Assembly (NCBI GenBank): GCA_015057425.1
Contig: SVEL01000009.1
Location: 34,189-98,188, forward strand
DNA length: 64,000 nucleotides
Reading direction: 5' to 3'
DNA from: Lachnospiraceae bacterium
GTDB taxonomy: Bacteria; Bacillota; Clostridia; Lachnospirales; Lachnospiraceae
The translations under genes were made by a program, and so were the position numbers. The stretch's first letter is position 1. Each line of letters begins with the position of its first letter. This document shows positions 37,003 to 46,351 of this stretch, piece after piece. Under the pieces are notes generated by a model. That model had not been told where the DNA came from, did no database searches, and worked only from the letters and a program-made list of their open reading frames with translations.

Positions 37003-38172
37003 TTATAATTCCGATGCTATAACGTTTCTTATTCTCTTGGTTACATCCATTGTTCCTGCATCTTTCTTCTGACAGCACAACAGTATTGTAACTCCGTTTG
37101 ACGGGCTGTTGCAGAAATATGTACCAAGCCAGCCATCCCAGCCGTATTCACCTTTCCATGTTTCAAACATTGCCATACCCGGTTCTTCCATTACTCGCAT
37201 AAGATTGCCGTAACCGTATCCATACATACCGTCCCAGCTTCTCCATACAGATTCCTGCTGCCATGGTGTAAGCTTGCCGGTTGTAAGAAATTCTACCGTA
37301 CGCGGCTTTAATATCTGCTTACCGTTATAAGTTCCTTTATTCATAAGCATTGTTGCAAACTTAGCATAATCATCAACTGTTGACACAAGTCCGGCACCGC
37401 CTGACTGGAATGCCGGTTCTTTATCTTGTGTATATTTGATTCCCAGATGGTTTGTTATACACAGTTTTACTCCGTTTTCTGTCTTTTCATAGACGTCTGC
37501 AAGGCGGTCCCTTTTCTCTGCCGGAACGAAAAATCCTGTATCGTCCATTCCAAGGGGTTCAAAGATTTCTTTCTTTAAAAACTCACCATAAGGCATTCCT
37601 GTAATCTTTTCTATAAGAGCACCAAGCACATCTGCTGATGTTCCGTACATCCATTTATCTCCCGGATGGAAAGACAATCCGCATTTTGCAATTCTCTTTG
37701 TCAGCTCCATAGTAGTCATAGGATTGTCGCCATAAAGTCTTGCATCCATTTCTTCAAGTATCCTCCATACTTCATGGCCTGCAGGGTCATCACTTCCGTA
37801 AGACATTCCTGAAGTCATGGATAAAAGATCTTTTACAAGTGTCCATCTTCTTGCAGGAACCTTTTCATCACCTTCCCAAACCATAGGAAACTTAAACTCT
37901 TCCATAATATCAGCTATCGGCTGACCCAGTTCCAACATTCCTCTTTCTACAAGAATCATTGCAGCAGTAGCTGTTATAGGTTTTGTCATAGAGTAAATTC
38001 TGCAGATTGTATCACGCTTGAACGGACGTTTATCCTCTACATTGGCATAACCTGCTTCTGTATAAAGTAATTCCTCTCCGTTTTTTAATATAAGAAGATT
38101 AGCTCCTGCTATATCTCCATTTTCTATGGCTCTGTTTAGAAGTCCATCAACTTTGCTTTTTAAATCGTCCAT
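37003..38172 (-). CDS. Beta-lactamase-fold serine hydrolase (probable esterase)
   Basis: About 389 residues of the class C beta-lactamase/esterase family. The SxxK motif is in IYSMTKPIT and the Tyr motif in WMYGTSADVLG. There is no signal peptide, so penicillin resistance or cell-wall work is unlikely; members of this family include carboxylesterases such as EstB. Its position beside the SGNH acetylesterase suggests a second deacylation step on imported oligosaccharides, an inference only. The ATG at 38172 has AAAGG nine bases upstream; the earlier ATG directly abuts that site. Confidence 0.82.
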   Translation of the reverse strand: MDDLKSKVDGLLNRAIENGDIAGANLLILKNGEELLYTEAGYANVEDKRPFKRDTICRIYSMTKPITATAAMILVERGMLELGQPIADIMEEFKFPMVWEGDEKVPARRWTLVKDLLSMTSGMSYGSDDPAGHEVWRILEEMDARLYGDNPMTTMELTKRIAKCGLSFHPGDKWMYGTSADVLGALIEKITGMPYGEFLKKEIFEPLGMDDTGFFVPAEKRDRLADVYEKTENGVKLCITNHLGIKYTQDKEPAFQSGGAGLVSTVDDYAKFATMLMNKGTYNGKQILKPRTVEFLTTGKLTPWQQESVWRSWDGMYGYGYGNLMRVMEEPGMAMFETWKGEYGWDGWLGTYFCNSPSNGVTILLCCQKKDAGTMDVTKRIRNVIASEL

Positions 38173-38201
38173 CTGATACATCCTTTCTTTCAGTCTATAT
38201 A

Positions 38202-39701
38202 TTAAATTTCATACTTTATGCCAAAGTCTTTAAATGTGGCATTGCGGCCATTATATCCATATGTATAAAGTGCAAACATAACGCCTGTAAATCCGCATGC
38301 AACTTCTGAAGACAAGTATCTTGTTTCAAGTTTTCCAAGATTATATTCTGTATCACCCTGTTTAGCTCCAAAATAATAGTCTTTATAATCAAGTTTTATT
38401 TGAAGAGTTACATCTTCCGGTGTTTCCATGTCAACTACATTCTGTTCGCACTCTACACCACCGATACAACTTCTTTTCACTACCTGATATCCCTTTTCGT
38501 TTTTGCGCAGACACAAATCGTAGTGGTGTGTTTCATTCATATAAAGGGATATTCCCGCTTCACCATCTTCACATTCCACCTTACAACTTACATCACCTGT
38601 CATCTGACACTGGCGTATGCAAATGGCTGTAGGCGAATCATTTATCTCTGATAAAGTAACCGGTGTCTGTTTTAATACATACTTATCTTCAAAAAATTCA
38701 TAATTTTCAAAATGGGGATTACGTATATATACCCATTCATTACCAATCGCAGTACTTTCAAATGATTCGTTTTTCTTAATCTTTTGTATAATTTCATCCG
38801 ACAATCTGTCTGTCTCTATTTCTACAGGTGTAATTCCGTTAACACCTGCCGTAAACCATCCGTCTTCATCAAATTCCATCGGAACAAGATATACTTCTCT
38901 TCCCGTTATATGGAACGGCATCCATCTGTCAATCTGCCTGAACGCAAGATGTACCATCCAAAAGTTTCCATTGTCGTCACAGACAATATCTGCATGACCA
39001 CATCCCTGAATTACATATCCTCCAAGATTACGGTTGGTAAGAACCGGATTCTTATGATAGTTTTCAAATGGTCCGTACGGAGTTTTTCCCTTACCGTACA
39101 CAACCATATGACCATATTCTGTTCCGCCTTCTGCAACCATAATGTAATATGTATCACCTATTTTATACAAATGTGGAGATTCTATGTATCTTCCGCCTGC
39201 GCCTTTATATATGCAAACCGAAGGAGTCAGTTTCTTACCTGTTTCAATATCTATCTCGCACTGGGTAATACCCTGCTGTCCGTCGTCAGCTTCGCCATTA
39301 CTTGTAAAATATGTCTTTCCGTCTTCAAAATAAAGAGATGGGTCAATTCCACCCTGTTCAACAAAAATCGGATCAGACCATTCACCGTATATATCATCTG
39401 TATATACATAGAAGTTGCCGTCTATATTTACATTCGTTGTCACCATATAAAATCTTCCGTTGTTGTAACGGATTGTAGGCGCATAAATTCCGCCATTGCT
39501 GTCAGCTCTTTCAAGGGGAAGCTGACTTTCTCTCGTAAGTACATGACCTATCTGTTTCCAATTGATAAGGTCTTCGCTTTCAAAAAGCGGCACGCCCGGA
39601 AAATACTGGAAGCTGCTGCATACCAGATAATACTTTCCATTTGCCTTACATATACTTGGATCCGGATAAAAACCCGGAATTATAGGGTTTTGATATTTCA
39701 T
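38202..39701 (-). CDS. GH43 arabinofuranosidase/xylosidase (subfamily 12-like)
   Basis: About 499 residues, no signal peptide. The five-bladed propeller (1-310) begins YQNPIIPGFYPDPSI, which holds the general-base Asp; a second Asp lies in QGGIDPSLYF and the acid Glu in RYIESPHLYK. The C-terminal beta-sandwich (about 320-499) is typical of GH43_12. Such enzymes are usually alpha-L-arabinofuranosidases, which would suit arabinosylated xyloglucan; a beta-xylosidase is the alternative. GGAG six bases before the ATG at 39701 fixes the start. It follows the CotH gene closely in the same operon. Confidence 0.9.
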   Translation of the reverse strand: MKYQNPIIPGFYPDPSICKANGKYYLVCSSFQYFPGVPLFESEDLINWKQIGHVLTRESQLPLERADSNGGIYAPTIRYNNGRFYMVTTNVNIDGNFYVYTDDIYGEWSDPIFVEQGGIDPSLYFEDGKTYFTSNGEADDGQQGITQCEIDIETGKKLTPSVCIYKGAGGRYIESPHLYKIGDTYYIMVAEGGTEYGHMVVYGKGKTPYGPFENYHKNPVLTNRNLGGYVIQGCGHADIVCDDNGNFWMVHLAFRQIDRWMPFHITGREVYLVPMEFDEDGWFTAGVNGITPVEIETDRLSDEIIQKIKKNESFESTAIGNEWVYIRNPHFENYEFFEDKYVLKQTPVTLSEINDSPTAICIRQCQMTGDVSCKVECEDGEAGISLYMNETHHYDLCLRKNEKGYQVVKRSCIGGVECEQNVVDMETPEDVTLQIKLDYKDYYFGAKQGDTEYNLGKLETRYLSSEVACGFTGVMFALYTYGYNGRNATFKDFGIKYEI

Positions 39702-39714
39702 AATAATCTCCAAT

Positions 39715-41721
39715 TTATCCTAAAACTTTTTCGCAATAATCAACCATTTTCTGTATATAATTTTCTCTCTGAGCAAGAAAATCCTTTATACATTTTATAC
39801 TTGCATATCCGCCATTTACAGCATCATAAGAGTTTCCTGTGCCGGGATATCTTTCAAAAAACTGGTCATATAACGGACTGTATATATCTTCAAATTCCTG
39901 AAGCTTTGCAAGGGCAGTTTCCTTTTCAAGCAGACCGTCTGAAAGTCCAAGAATTCTTTCATAAAAATCGTCTCTGAATTCTTTATTTGTCATAAGATAT
40001 GCAAAACACAATACTGCCGGATTATCTGTATCCATATCAAGTAATCCGTATGTCTTGTAGTTGTCTTCTTTTATAGTATTTGTCCTGGCATCAGAACCAC
40101 CGCTTACGCCGCCGAACTCAACGTCATAGAACATAAATCTCCAACGACAGTCTGCATATTCATTGGTCTCGTCTGTATTGATTGTTCTCCACATAGACCA
40201 ATTTTTGCCCGGCCAGTCCCATTTGTTATTAATCCAGCACTGTACGGCAAAGTAATCCATTACCGATTCAGGGTCAACAATTTTTACAAACTCATTATAA
40301 TCATCCTGATTTTTCAGATTTTTATGAGTAGCAAAGAATGTTAGTAAATCCGAAAAATAATACTTTTCATGTTCTCCGGCAGGCACTTCGCCTTCATCTA
40401 ATTTATATCCCAAAGCAAGACTTTCTGCATCTCCCTTATAGATAACAACGTCTTCTTTTTCTACGCCGTAAACATCTTCAAAATAGTCATCTGTATAATC
40501 TTCTTCCAAGACATAAAGACCCCAGTACTCGCCGTTTAAATAAACCACACATGGACGGGATTTCTTGGTTGCGCAGTCAGTATCCTCTACAAGTGATTGC
40601 CAAAACGTGTCATTTATCTTTGCAGTAAATGCACAATTTCCGCCTGCACGAAGTGTCAGGGTTTTAAACTTATCCATAACCTCGCCCTGTTTGTTAAGAT
40701 AATCTTCGCCGAAAACAGTATAATTAAAGTTATTATCACTATAATCGGAACGTGCATATAAACGGAAACCTTTCTGTAAATCAGAACGGGAATAATTTCC
40801 CTGTATACGTATACCACATGTCTGATTTATGACTTCAACAGCGCTGTCTGATGACATTTCAAACATAGTTACATTGACAGGTCTTTCCCAGTTTCGTCCT
40901 TTTTGCTTATAATTGGCATCAAGACTTCTTGCTGTCTCGCCATCTTTTAATCTTTTCTCTGTCAAATATTTCTGAAGTGCAGACTGGAAAACATCTCCCT
41001 TAACGTAAATACCATATTTACTTCCGAAGAAATCATCATAATCTCCACTGATACTTATAACTGCAAGTGATTGTCCTGCTGCCTGGCAGCTTTTTGCTAA
41101 TCCTTCTATATGTTCTTCTGCAGTTCCTATAAAATATGTTGCCGCAAGCTCAGGGCTTACCTTTTCATCATCATACTTTACTACAGCACGGATAACATTA
41201 CACTTGTCAACATCTTCATCAGCCGGTGCAGACATAGTACACTCAAAGCCTTTTCTGTCTTTAGTAACTTTGTTAAAATTACCTGATATCAGTACAGGGT
41301 CAACTGCCGTAACCACATTTTTAGCATCTTTTCTGTCATCTATGACTATAGGACTCTCGTACAACAATGCCGTGTCGCTGATAGCCGGGTCACTGCCGTC
41401 AGTTGTGTAATATATACTACCTTCGCCGGAATTAGTTATGGTAAGGTTAAACTTTTCTCCATATACGCCTGCCTTGTGAGAAAATGTCAAACATTCTGTT
41501 TCCGTCCTGTCTACATCTTCTCTTTCATAGACAATCTCTTCCGTTTCATTTTCCTGACTTTCCGTAGTCTGTTCTTTTGTGGTTTCTTCAACCTTATCTG
41601 TAGTTTCTACACTTTCTTTTGATGTACTTTCTTTTTCATTTCCATTACTGCATGCAGCTGATACTATAAGCACCGCCACTAACAATATCCCCAATAAATT
41701 TTCCCTGCCAAACTTAACCAT
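39715..41721 (-). CDS. CotH-type protein kinase lipoprotein
   Basis: About 668 residues. A lipoprotein signal (VSAACSNG) is followed by a long Thr/Glu linker, then a chitobiase/hexosaminidase-type beta domain (about 85-125, IYYTTDGSDP). The rest is a CotH kinase domain with the diagnostic metal/nucleotide motif NKWDWPGKNW and a later Asp in FMFYDVEFGG. CotH proteins are secretory kinases known from spore coats and from cellulosomal proteins of ruminococci. Here the gene sits between GH31 and GH43 in a tight operon, so it may phosphorylate surface proteins of the locus; this is inferred. Start chosen by GGAGG five bases upstream. Confidence 0.85.
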   Translation of the reverse strand: MVKFGRENLLGILLVAVLIVSAACSNGNEKESTSKESVETTDKVEETTKEQTTESQENETEEIVYEREDVDRTETECLTFSHKAGVYGEKFNLTITNSGEGSIYYTTDGSDPAISDTALLYESPIVIDDRKDAKNVVTAVDPVLISGNFNKVTKDRKGFECTMSAPADEDVDKCNVIRAVVKYDDEKVSPELAATYFIGTAEEHIEGLAKSCQAAGQSLAVISISGDYDDFFGSKYGIYVKGDVFQSALQKYLTEKRLKDGETARSLDANYKQKGRNWERPVNVTMFEMSSDSAVEVINQTCGIRIQGNYSRSDLQKGFRLYARSDYSDNNFNYTVFGEDYLNKQGEVMDKFKTLTLRAGGNCAFTAKINDTFWQSLVEDTDCATKKSRPCVVYLNGEYWGLYVLEEDYTDDYFEDVYGVEKEDVVIYKGDAESLALGYKLDEGEVPAGEHEKYYFSDLLTFFATHKNLKNQDDYNEFVKIVDPESVMDYFAVQCWINNKWDWPGKNWSMWRTINTDETNEYADCRWRFMFYDVEFGGVSGGSDARTNTIKEDNYKTYGLLDMDTDNPAVLCFAYLMTNKEFRDDFYERILGLSDGLLEKETALAKLQEFEDIYSPLYDQFFERYPGTGNSYDAVNGGYASIKCIKDFLAQRENYIQKMVDYCEKVLG

Positions 41722-41732
41722 TATTTCCTCCA

Positions 41733-43802
41733 TTATGAATATATGTTATATTCCTTTCCTTCTCTTACAAAAACAGGAATAATATCTATAGGCGCCGGTA
41801 CTGTTACTTTTCTGCCGCCTTCGTATACTTCCTTAGTATATGCATCTGTCCATTTACATCCTGCCGGAAGATAAACTTCTCTTTCTCTCGCTCCTTCTTC
41901 CATAACAGGTGCTACTAATATATCAGGTCCGAACATATACGCATCATATGTATTCCAAGCCTCCTTGTCATCTGAGAAATCGAAGAATACCGGTCTCATA
42001 ACAGGTGCGCCTGTTTCACTGGCATCTTTCATACATTCTCTTATATACGGGCGGAGTCTTTCTCTTATAAATAAGTACTTCGTAAGAATTTCATAATTAT
42101 CTTCTCCAAAGCTCCATACTTCGTTATCCTGTCCGGATGTTAATTGTCTTACATTGTTGATGAATTCCTGTTCTCTTTCATGCCAAGGTGAACGCTCGCC
42201 ATGCATACGGAATACCGGACAAAATGCGCCCCACTGGAACCATCTTACAAGTAATTCCTTAAAATGTTCATCTGTAATATTGCCACCAAGGAAACCGCCT
42301 ATATCCGATGTCCACCATGGTATACCGGCAACGCACATATTAAGGCCTGCCTGCAACTGTTCTCTCATAGCGCGGAATGAAGAGTGGATATCTCCCGACC
42401 ATGTAAGAACACCGTACTTCTGACTGCCTGCCCATGCACATCTTACAAGGCTGAGAATCTCTGTTTCTCCTTCCGCCTTAAGTCCATCATAAAATCCTTT
42501 TGCATATCCTACAGGATAAGTATTGGTACACTGTAATGCAGGTCCTGCATAATAACGGTAATTATCAAAATCATACGGGCCGTATTCCGGTTCGGCTTCA
42601 TCTAACCAGAAGCATCTTATACCTTTCTTATAATAATTTTCCCTGCATTTATCCCATACAAACTTCTGAGCTCCCGGATGTGTCGCATCATAAAATACTG
42701 TATTTCCCATCCATGACATATGGTAGGCCATACCTCTGTCAGGTGTTACAAGATATCCCTTGTCATTCATTTCACCGAAGTTTTCACTACGTTCATCGAT
42801 AGTAGGCCAAACAGATACAACTGTCTCTATACCAAGCTCTTTAAGCTCCTTAACCATAGCTTCAGGGTCCGGCCAATCTCTTGACTCGAATTTAAAATCC
42901 CCCTGCATTGTCCAGTGGAAGAAATCTACAACGATTGCATCCATCGGAAGTCCGCGTCTCTTATGCTCTCTTGCTACCGCAAGAATTTCATCCTGTGTAC
43001 GGTATCTTAATTTACACTGCCAGTAACCGAGACCATACTCCGGCATCATAGGTGTTCTTCCCGTTGCAGCCGAATACTGTTCTTCAATTTCAAAAGGTGT
43101 ATCGCCTGCAGTAATAAAATAATCTAATTTCTTAGTACTCTTTGCGTACCATTCTGTTTTATTTGTTGCAAATGTTGCAGTTCCAATGGCAGGATTGTTC
43201 CAGAAAAATCCGTAGCCTCTGCTTGAAACCATAAAAGGTACACTTGCCTGACTGTTTCTGTGGGCAAGCTCCAATGTTGCACCTTTTTTATCCATGTTTT
43301 TTTCCTGGTACTGTCCCATACCAAAAATCTTCTCATCATCAAAGGCTTCAAAGCGTGCTGTTAACTCAAAGTCAGTACTTCCTACAATTGGCTTTAATTC
43401 TCTTGCATCAATACGAAGAGGAACACAATAGCGATTGATACGGTTACGGTTACGCCAATATTCTTCTGTAAGAAGCTCGCCCTTCCCGTTATAATAGCTT
43501 ATCCATCCTTCAGGACTGATTTTTGCTGTTATTTTGCCATTTTTAACGGTATATACTTTTCCGGTCTGATGATAATGTGCATATTCTTCTGATGCATACC
43601 AAGGGTCTGTTGTATCGATTTCTTCTACGCTGACTTCCATTTGGCATTTTTCAACTTCTTCCGTCAAAGCCCAATCATTTGTATCCATAACAGACTCACC
43701 TGTCATACGCACGCGGAAAGAATTTCTTCCCCAAGGCTCTAACCACAAAGTCTGTTTACCGTTTATTATAATTACTCTGTTATTCTCAATTGATATATTC
43801 AT
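41733..43802 (-). CDS. GH31 alpha-xylosidase (second paralogue)
   Basis: A 689-residue GH31 enzyme without a signal peptide, shorter than the YicI-like one and in a different subgroup. The nucleophile Asp is in RCFWLDEAEPEYG and the acid/base Asp in LTWSGDIHSSF. The sequence around these residues is close to alpha-xylosidases of the Xyl31A type known from xyloglucan loci. It probably removes xylose from longer xyloglucan oligosaccharides, complementing the YicI-like enzyme. It is second in the GH74-led operon, 14 bp after GH74, and overlaps the CotH gene region by its stop codon. Confidence 0.9.
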   Translation of the reverse strand: MNISIENNRVIIINGKQTLWLEPWGRNSFRVRMTGESVMDTNDWALTEEVEKCQMEVSVEEIDTTDPWYASEEYAHYHQTGKVYTVKNGKITAKISPEGWISYYNGKGELLTEEYWRNRNRINRYCVPLRIDARELKPIVGSTDFELTARFEAFDDEKIFGMGQYQEKNMDKKGATLELAHRNSQASVPFMVSSRGYGFFWNNPAIGTATFATNKTEWYAKSTKKLDYFITAGDTPFEIEEQYSAATGRTPMMPEYGLGYWQCKLRYRTQDEILAVAREHKRRGLPMDAIVVDFFHWTMQGDFKFESRDWPDPEAMVKELKELGIETVVSVWPTIDERSENFGEMNDKGYLVTPDRGMAYHMSWMGNTVFYDATHPGAQKFVWDKCRENYYKKGIRCFWLDEAEPEYGPYDFDNYRYYAGPALQCTNTYPVGYAKGFYDGLKAEGETEILSLVRCAWAGSQKYGVLTWSGDIHSSFRAMREQLQAGLNMCVAGIPWWTSDIGGFLGGNITDEHFKELLVRWFQWGAFCPVFRMHGERSPWHEREQEFINNVRQLTSGQDNEVWSFGEDNYEILTKYLFIRERLRPYIRECMKDASETGAPVMRPVFFDFSDDKEAWNTYDAYMFGPDILVAPVMEEGAREREVYLPAGCKWTDAYTKEVYEGGRKVTVPAPIDIIPVFVREGKEYNIYS

Positions 43803-43816
43803 ATTTGCCTGCCTCC

Positions 43817-46162
43817 TTAATGTTCTTCACCGTATAACACGCCACGGGAGCCTGTTGCTATAAATACTCTGCCAAATACTTTCTTGTCACCATCAATGCT
43901 GTTGATTTCACCATACATCTGATTATCCGTATTAATTCCAGCAAATGTTTCACATTCATCTAACGTACGATAAAATCCGTATTTACCGTCTATAACTCCG
44001 TTTATATAAATAGCTTTATTTCCCCCTATGTAATTACCATCAGGTCTGCCTACCCCAAGGCCCATTCTGTAGCAGATTTCACCATCATCTGTAAGCCTTA
44101 TTAACTTTATAAGGTCATTTTCTTTATCATATATAAACTTCCACAATCCGTCATTTTCCATGGTAATATAGAAAGTTCCATATTCGCCGGCCACGCCTCT
44201 TATCTCAGCTTTATTTACAGTATCTATATATCCGAAATTCATCTTTGGCATTTTAAGTTCACGTCCTGTTTTATCTATACATACAGGGTTCTTCTCACAG
44301 AAATTACGTCCGCCGTCTGTACTCACATAAAGTCTGCCATTATCACCGAATCCATAGAACACTTCATTGTCACATCTGTCGGAAAATGCTTTAAAATATC
44401 CTTCTGTTACAACATTTCCGCATAAGTCGGTTATATTTGCCTGCACAAAGCTGTCACCGCCATCATTTGTCACAATAACAAGGTTAACCGGAAGCTTTAT
44501 GTCATCAGCTATGGCCCAGACTATATTTTGTCCGTCCGAAGACATTGCCACCCAGCCCGGATTTGTATTAGGCTTTTCTATGCGATGGAGTTTTTCTGCT
44601 ATTTCTCCGCCTATTCCAAACGGCATTGGTATTCTTTCAAATGTCTTAAAACCGTCTTTTGTACAAATAAGTCCGCCCTTTGTTTTGCCTTTCCAGTTAC
44701 CTCTTGCCATAATGACTGCCAAATTGCAGTTTGTATCAGAAATATCTGCATTGATACATGTTATATATCTGTTACCGTCTTTATCATCAAAGGAATTTTC
44801 ACAAGGCTTTGTTAAATCTCTAAAAGCGAAACCACCTAAATCCCCCACTATATCAACCATCAAAACATCGCCGTCAACAGGACCGTATACATTTAAATGC
44901 ACTGTTTCTTCGATTCCGTCACACCAGTCATGATACTTAGGGTGTTCTGATAACAATGCATCTGTCTTAAACACGCCTGTTCCCGAGTTAAACCATGCTT
45001 CATTTGCATTAAACGGATTAATCTTAATATCACTTGCCCAATGAAGGATACTTACATTGCCGTTATATTTTGGTTGCATATATGAAGTCCTAAAATATAT
45101 ATCCCCTTCTTCAAGTCCGTTAAGGCTGATTTTCCAGCTGTTACCGTAGTCTTCTGAAATGTATATGTGTTCCGCATCTTCTTTTTCCCTGCAGAGAGTT
45201 GTGCAAACAAGAAGTCCCGGTTTTGTCTGACATGAACATACTCCGCCAAATCCATAATTCAGATATCCGTATGTATGACCACCTTCATCATTTGGTGTAA
45301 TATCGTCAAAGCCTGCAATTTTACCGTCTTTAAAATAATATCGTATAACTTTTCCACCGATAACATCGCCTGTGTCGCAGCTGTATCCCAAGTCAACTAT
45401 ATAATTCCAACGTCCTGTAGAATTCATGGTTACATACAGGTATTTTCCGTCATAATCATATCTTGAAGCCACAAGACCATTCATCTTACTGTCATTTACA
45501 ATAACATTTTCAGGCTGCATAAGTTTTTCAAATTTTATACCGCCATCATAAGAAACATATAGGCTGTGACCGCGTAATGTGTCATCTGTTCTTGTTGTAT
45601 ATCCTGCTGTTCCTGCTACGATAGTATTAGAATCATCTGACACCCACACAAATGTCATATAATCCTCTTCTATGTCAAGTCGAATCCAAGTATCTCCTCT
45701 GTCAGTAGACTTTAACAAGCCGCCTAACTGGCTAGCGAAATACAGGGTATTACTGTCATTTTTGTCAACTACAAGTCTGTATCCTGTTCCCCTGCCACTT
45801 AAATTACCATGAACCATTGTAGGAATTTTCTTGTATACAAAATTTCTGCCATAATCTTCTGAAATACTGAGCATACCACATTCTTCATCTCTTATTCCGC
45901 TTACTATATATAGTCTTTCAGGATAATTGTCGTCTAAAGCAAGGGCTATAGGATATGCTTCTGAAAGCTTCTGACATGTCACGTGCTCAATAAGACTTTC
46001 CCATTGTCCTTTTGTTGCATCAAAACGATATGTTCCCCCTATGTCAGTCCTTGCATATAAAATACCGGCCTTTTTTCTATGATAAATAAGCCCGGTCACA
46101 TATCCGCCTCCCGGTATAGGTGCATTTTTATATTCATAAGGTATTTTCTCAGTTATCTTCAT
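43817..46162 (-). CDS. GH74 xyloglucanase family protein, apparently cytoplasmic
   Basis: A 781-residue double seven-bladed propeller of GH74. The base Asp is in YARTDIGGTYRFD and the acid Asp in VDIVGDLGGFAF; repeated DGGxxF and DRGDTW blades are visible. GH74 enzymes cut xyloglucan, either within the chain or from the reducing end. Unlike most family members it has no signal peptide: the frame starts MKITEKIPYEYKN directly in the first blade with GGAGG upstream. It probably shortens imported oligosaccharides. It is the first gene of a tightly packed operon to 35370 and perhaps to 31049. Confidence 0.93.
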   Translation of the reverse strand: MKITEKIPYEYKNAPIPGGGYVTGLIYHRKKAGILYARTDIGGTYRFDATKGQWESLIEHVTCQKLSEAYPIALALDDNYPERLYIVSGIRDEECGMLSISEDYGRNFVYKKIPTMVHGNLSGRGTGYRLVVDKNDSNTLYFASQLGGLLKSTDRGDTWIRLDIEEDYMTFVWVSDDSNTIVAGTAGYTTRTDDTLRGHSLYVSYDGGIKFEKLMQPENVIVNDSKMNGLVASRYDYDGKYLYVTMNSTGRWNYIVDLGYSCDTGDVIGGKVIRYYFKDGKIAGFDDITPNDEGGHTYGYLNYGFGGVCSCQTKPGLLVCTTLCREKEDAEHIYISEDYGNSWKISLNGLEEGDIYFRTSYMQPKYNGNVSILHWASDIKINPFNANEAWFNSGTGVFKTDALLSEHPKYHDWCDGIEETVHLNVYGPVDGDVLMVDIVGDLGGFAFRDLTKPCENSFDDKDGNRYITCINADISDTNCNLAVIMARGNWKGKTKGGLICTKDGFKTFERIPMPFGIGGEIAEKLHRIEKPNTNPGWVAMSSDGQNIVWAIADDIKLPVNLVIVTNDGGDSFVQANITDLCGNVVTEGYFKAFSDRCDNEVFYGFGDNGRLYVSTDGGRNFCEKNPVCIDKTGRELKMPKMNFGYIDTVNKAEIRGVAGEYGTFYITMENDGLWKFIYDKENDLIKLIRLTDDGEICYRMGLGVGRPDGNYIGGNKAIYINGVIDGKYGFYRTLDECETFAGINTDNQMYGEINSIDGDKKVFGRVFIATGSRGVLYGEEH

Positions 46163-46291
46163 ATTTTTCCTCCAATATAGCAGAATATCCCATTAAAGTC
46201 ATTTTCCCATATATATATAAAATTTGATACGTTATTTTTTATAGATTTTTATTGAAAAAATTAGTGAATTTGTGGCCACCTCTTCATATAA

Positions 46292-46320
46292 AAAAGAACA
46301 GGCTTACCACCTGTTCTTTT
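46292..46320 (-). terminator. Terminator of the GH30 transcript
   Basis: An 11-bp stem AAAAGAACAGG/CCTGTTCTTTT with a 7-nt loop, followed by T-rich sequence on the minus strand. It separates the GH30 gene from the GH74 operon. The 46163-46291 interval carries an A/T-rich promoter region with TATATATA but no clear -35 box. Confidence 0.82.
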
Positions 46321-46351
46321 AATAAATCTTTTATCACTTTGCAATAATCTG

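Noticed and set aside
37003..38172. Antibiotic-resistance beta-lactamase
   Set aside because: It has no signal peptide and lies inside a glycan operon, so an esterase role is more likely.
38784..39977. Plus-strand frame of 397 codons
   Set aside because: It is antisense to the GH43 and CotH genes, is rich in Cys, Ile, Tyr and Phe and has no ribosome site or family pattern.
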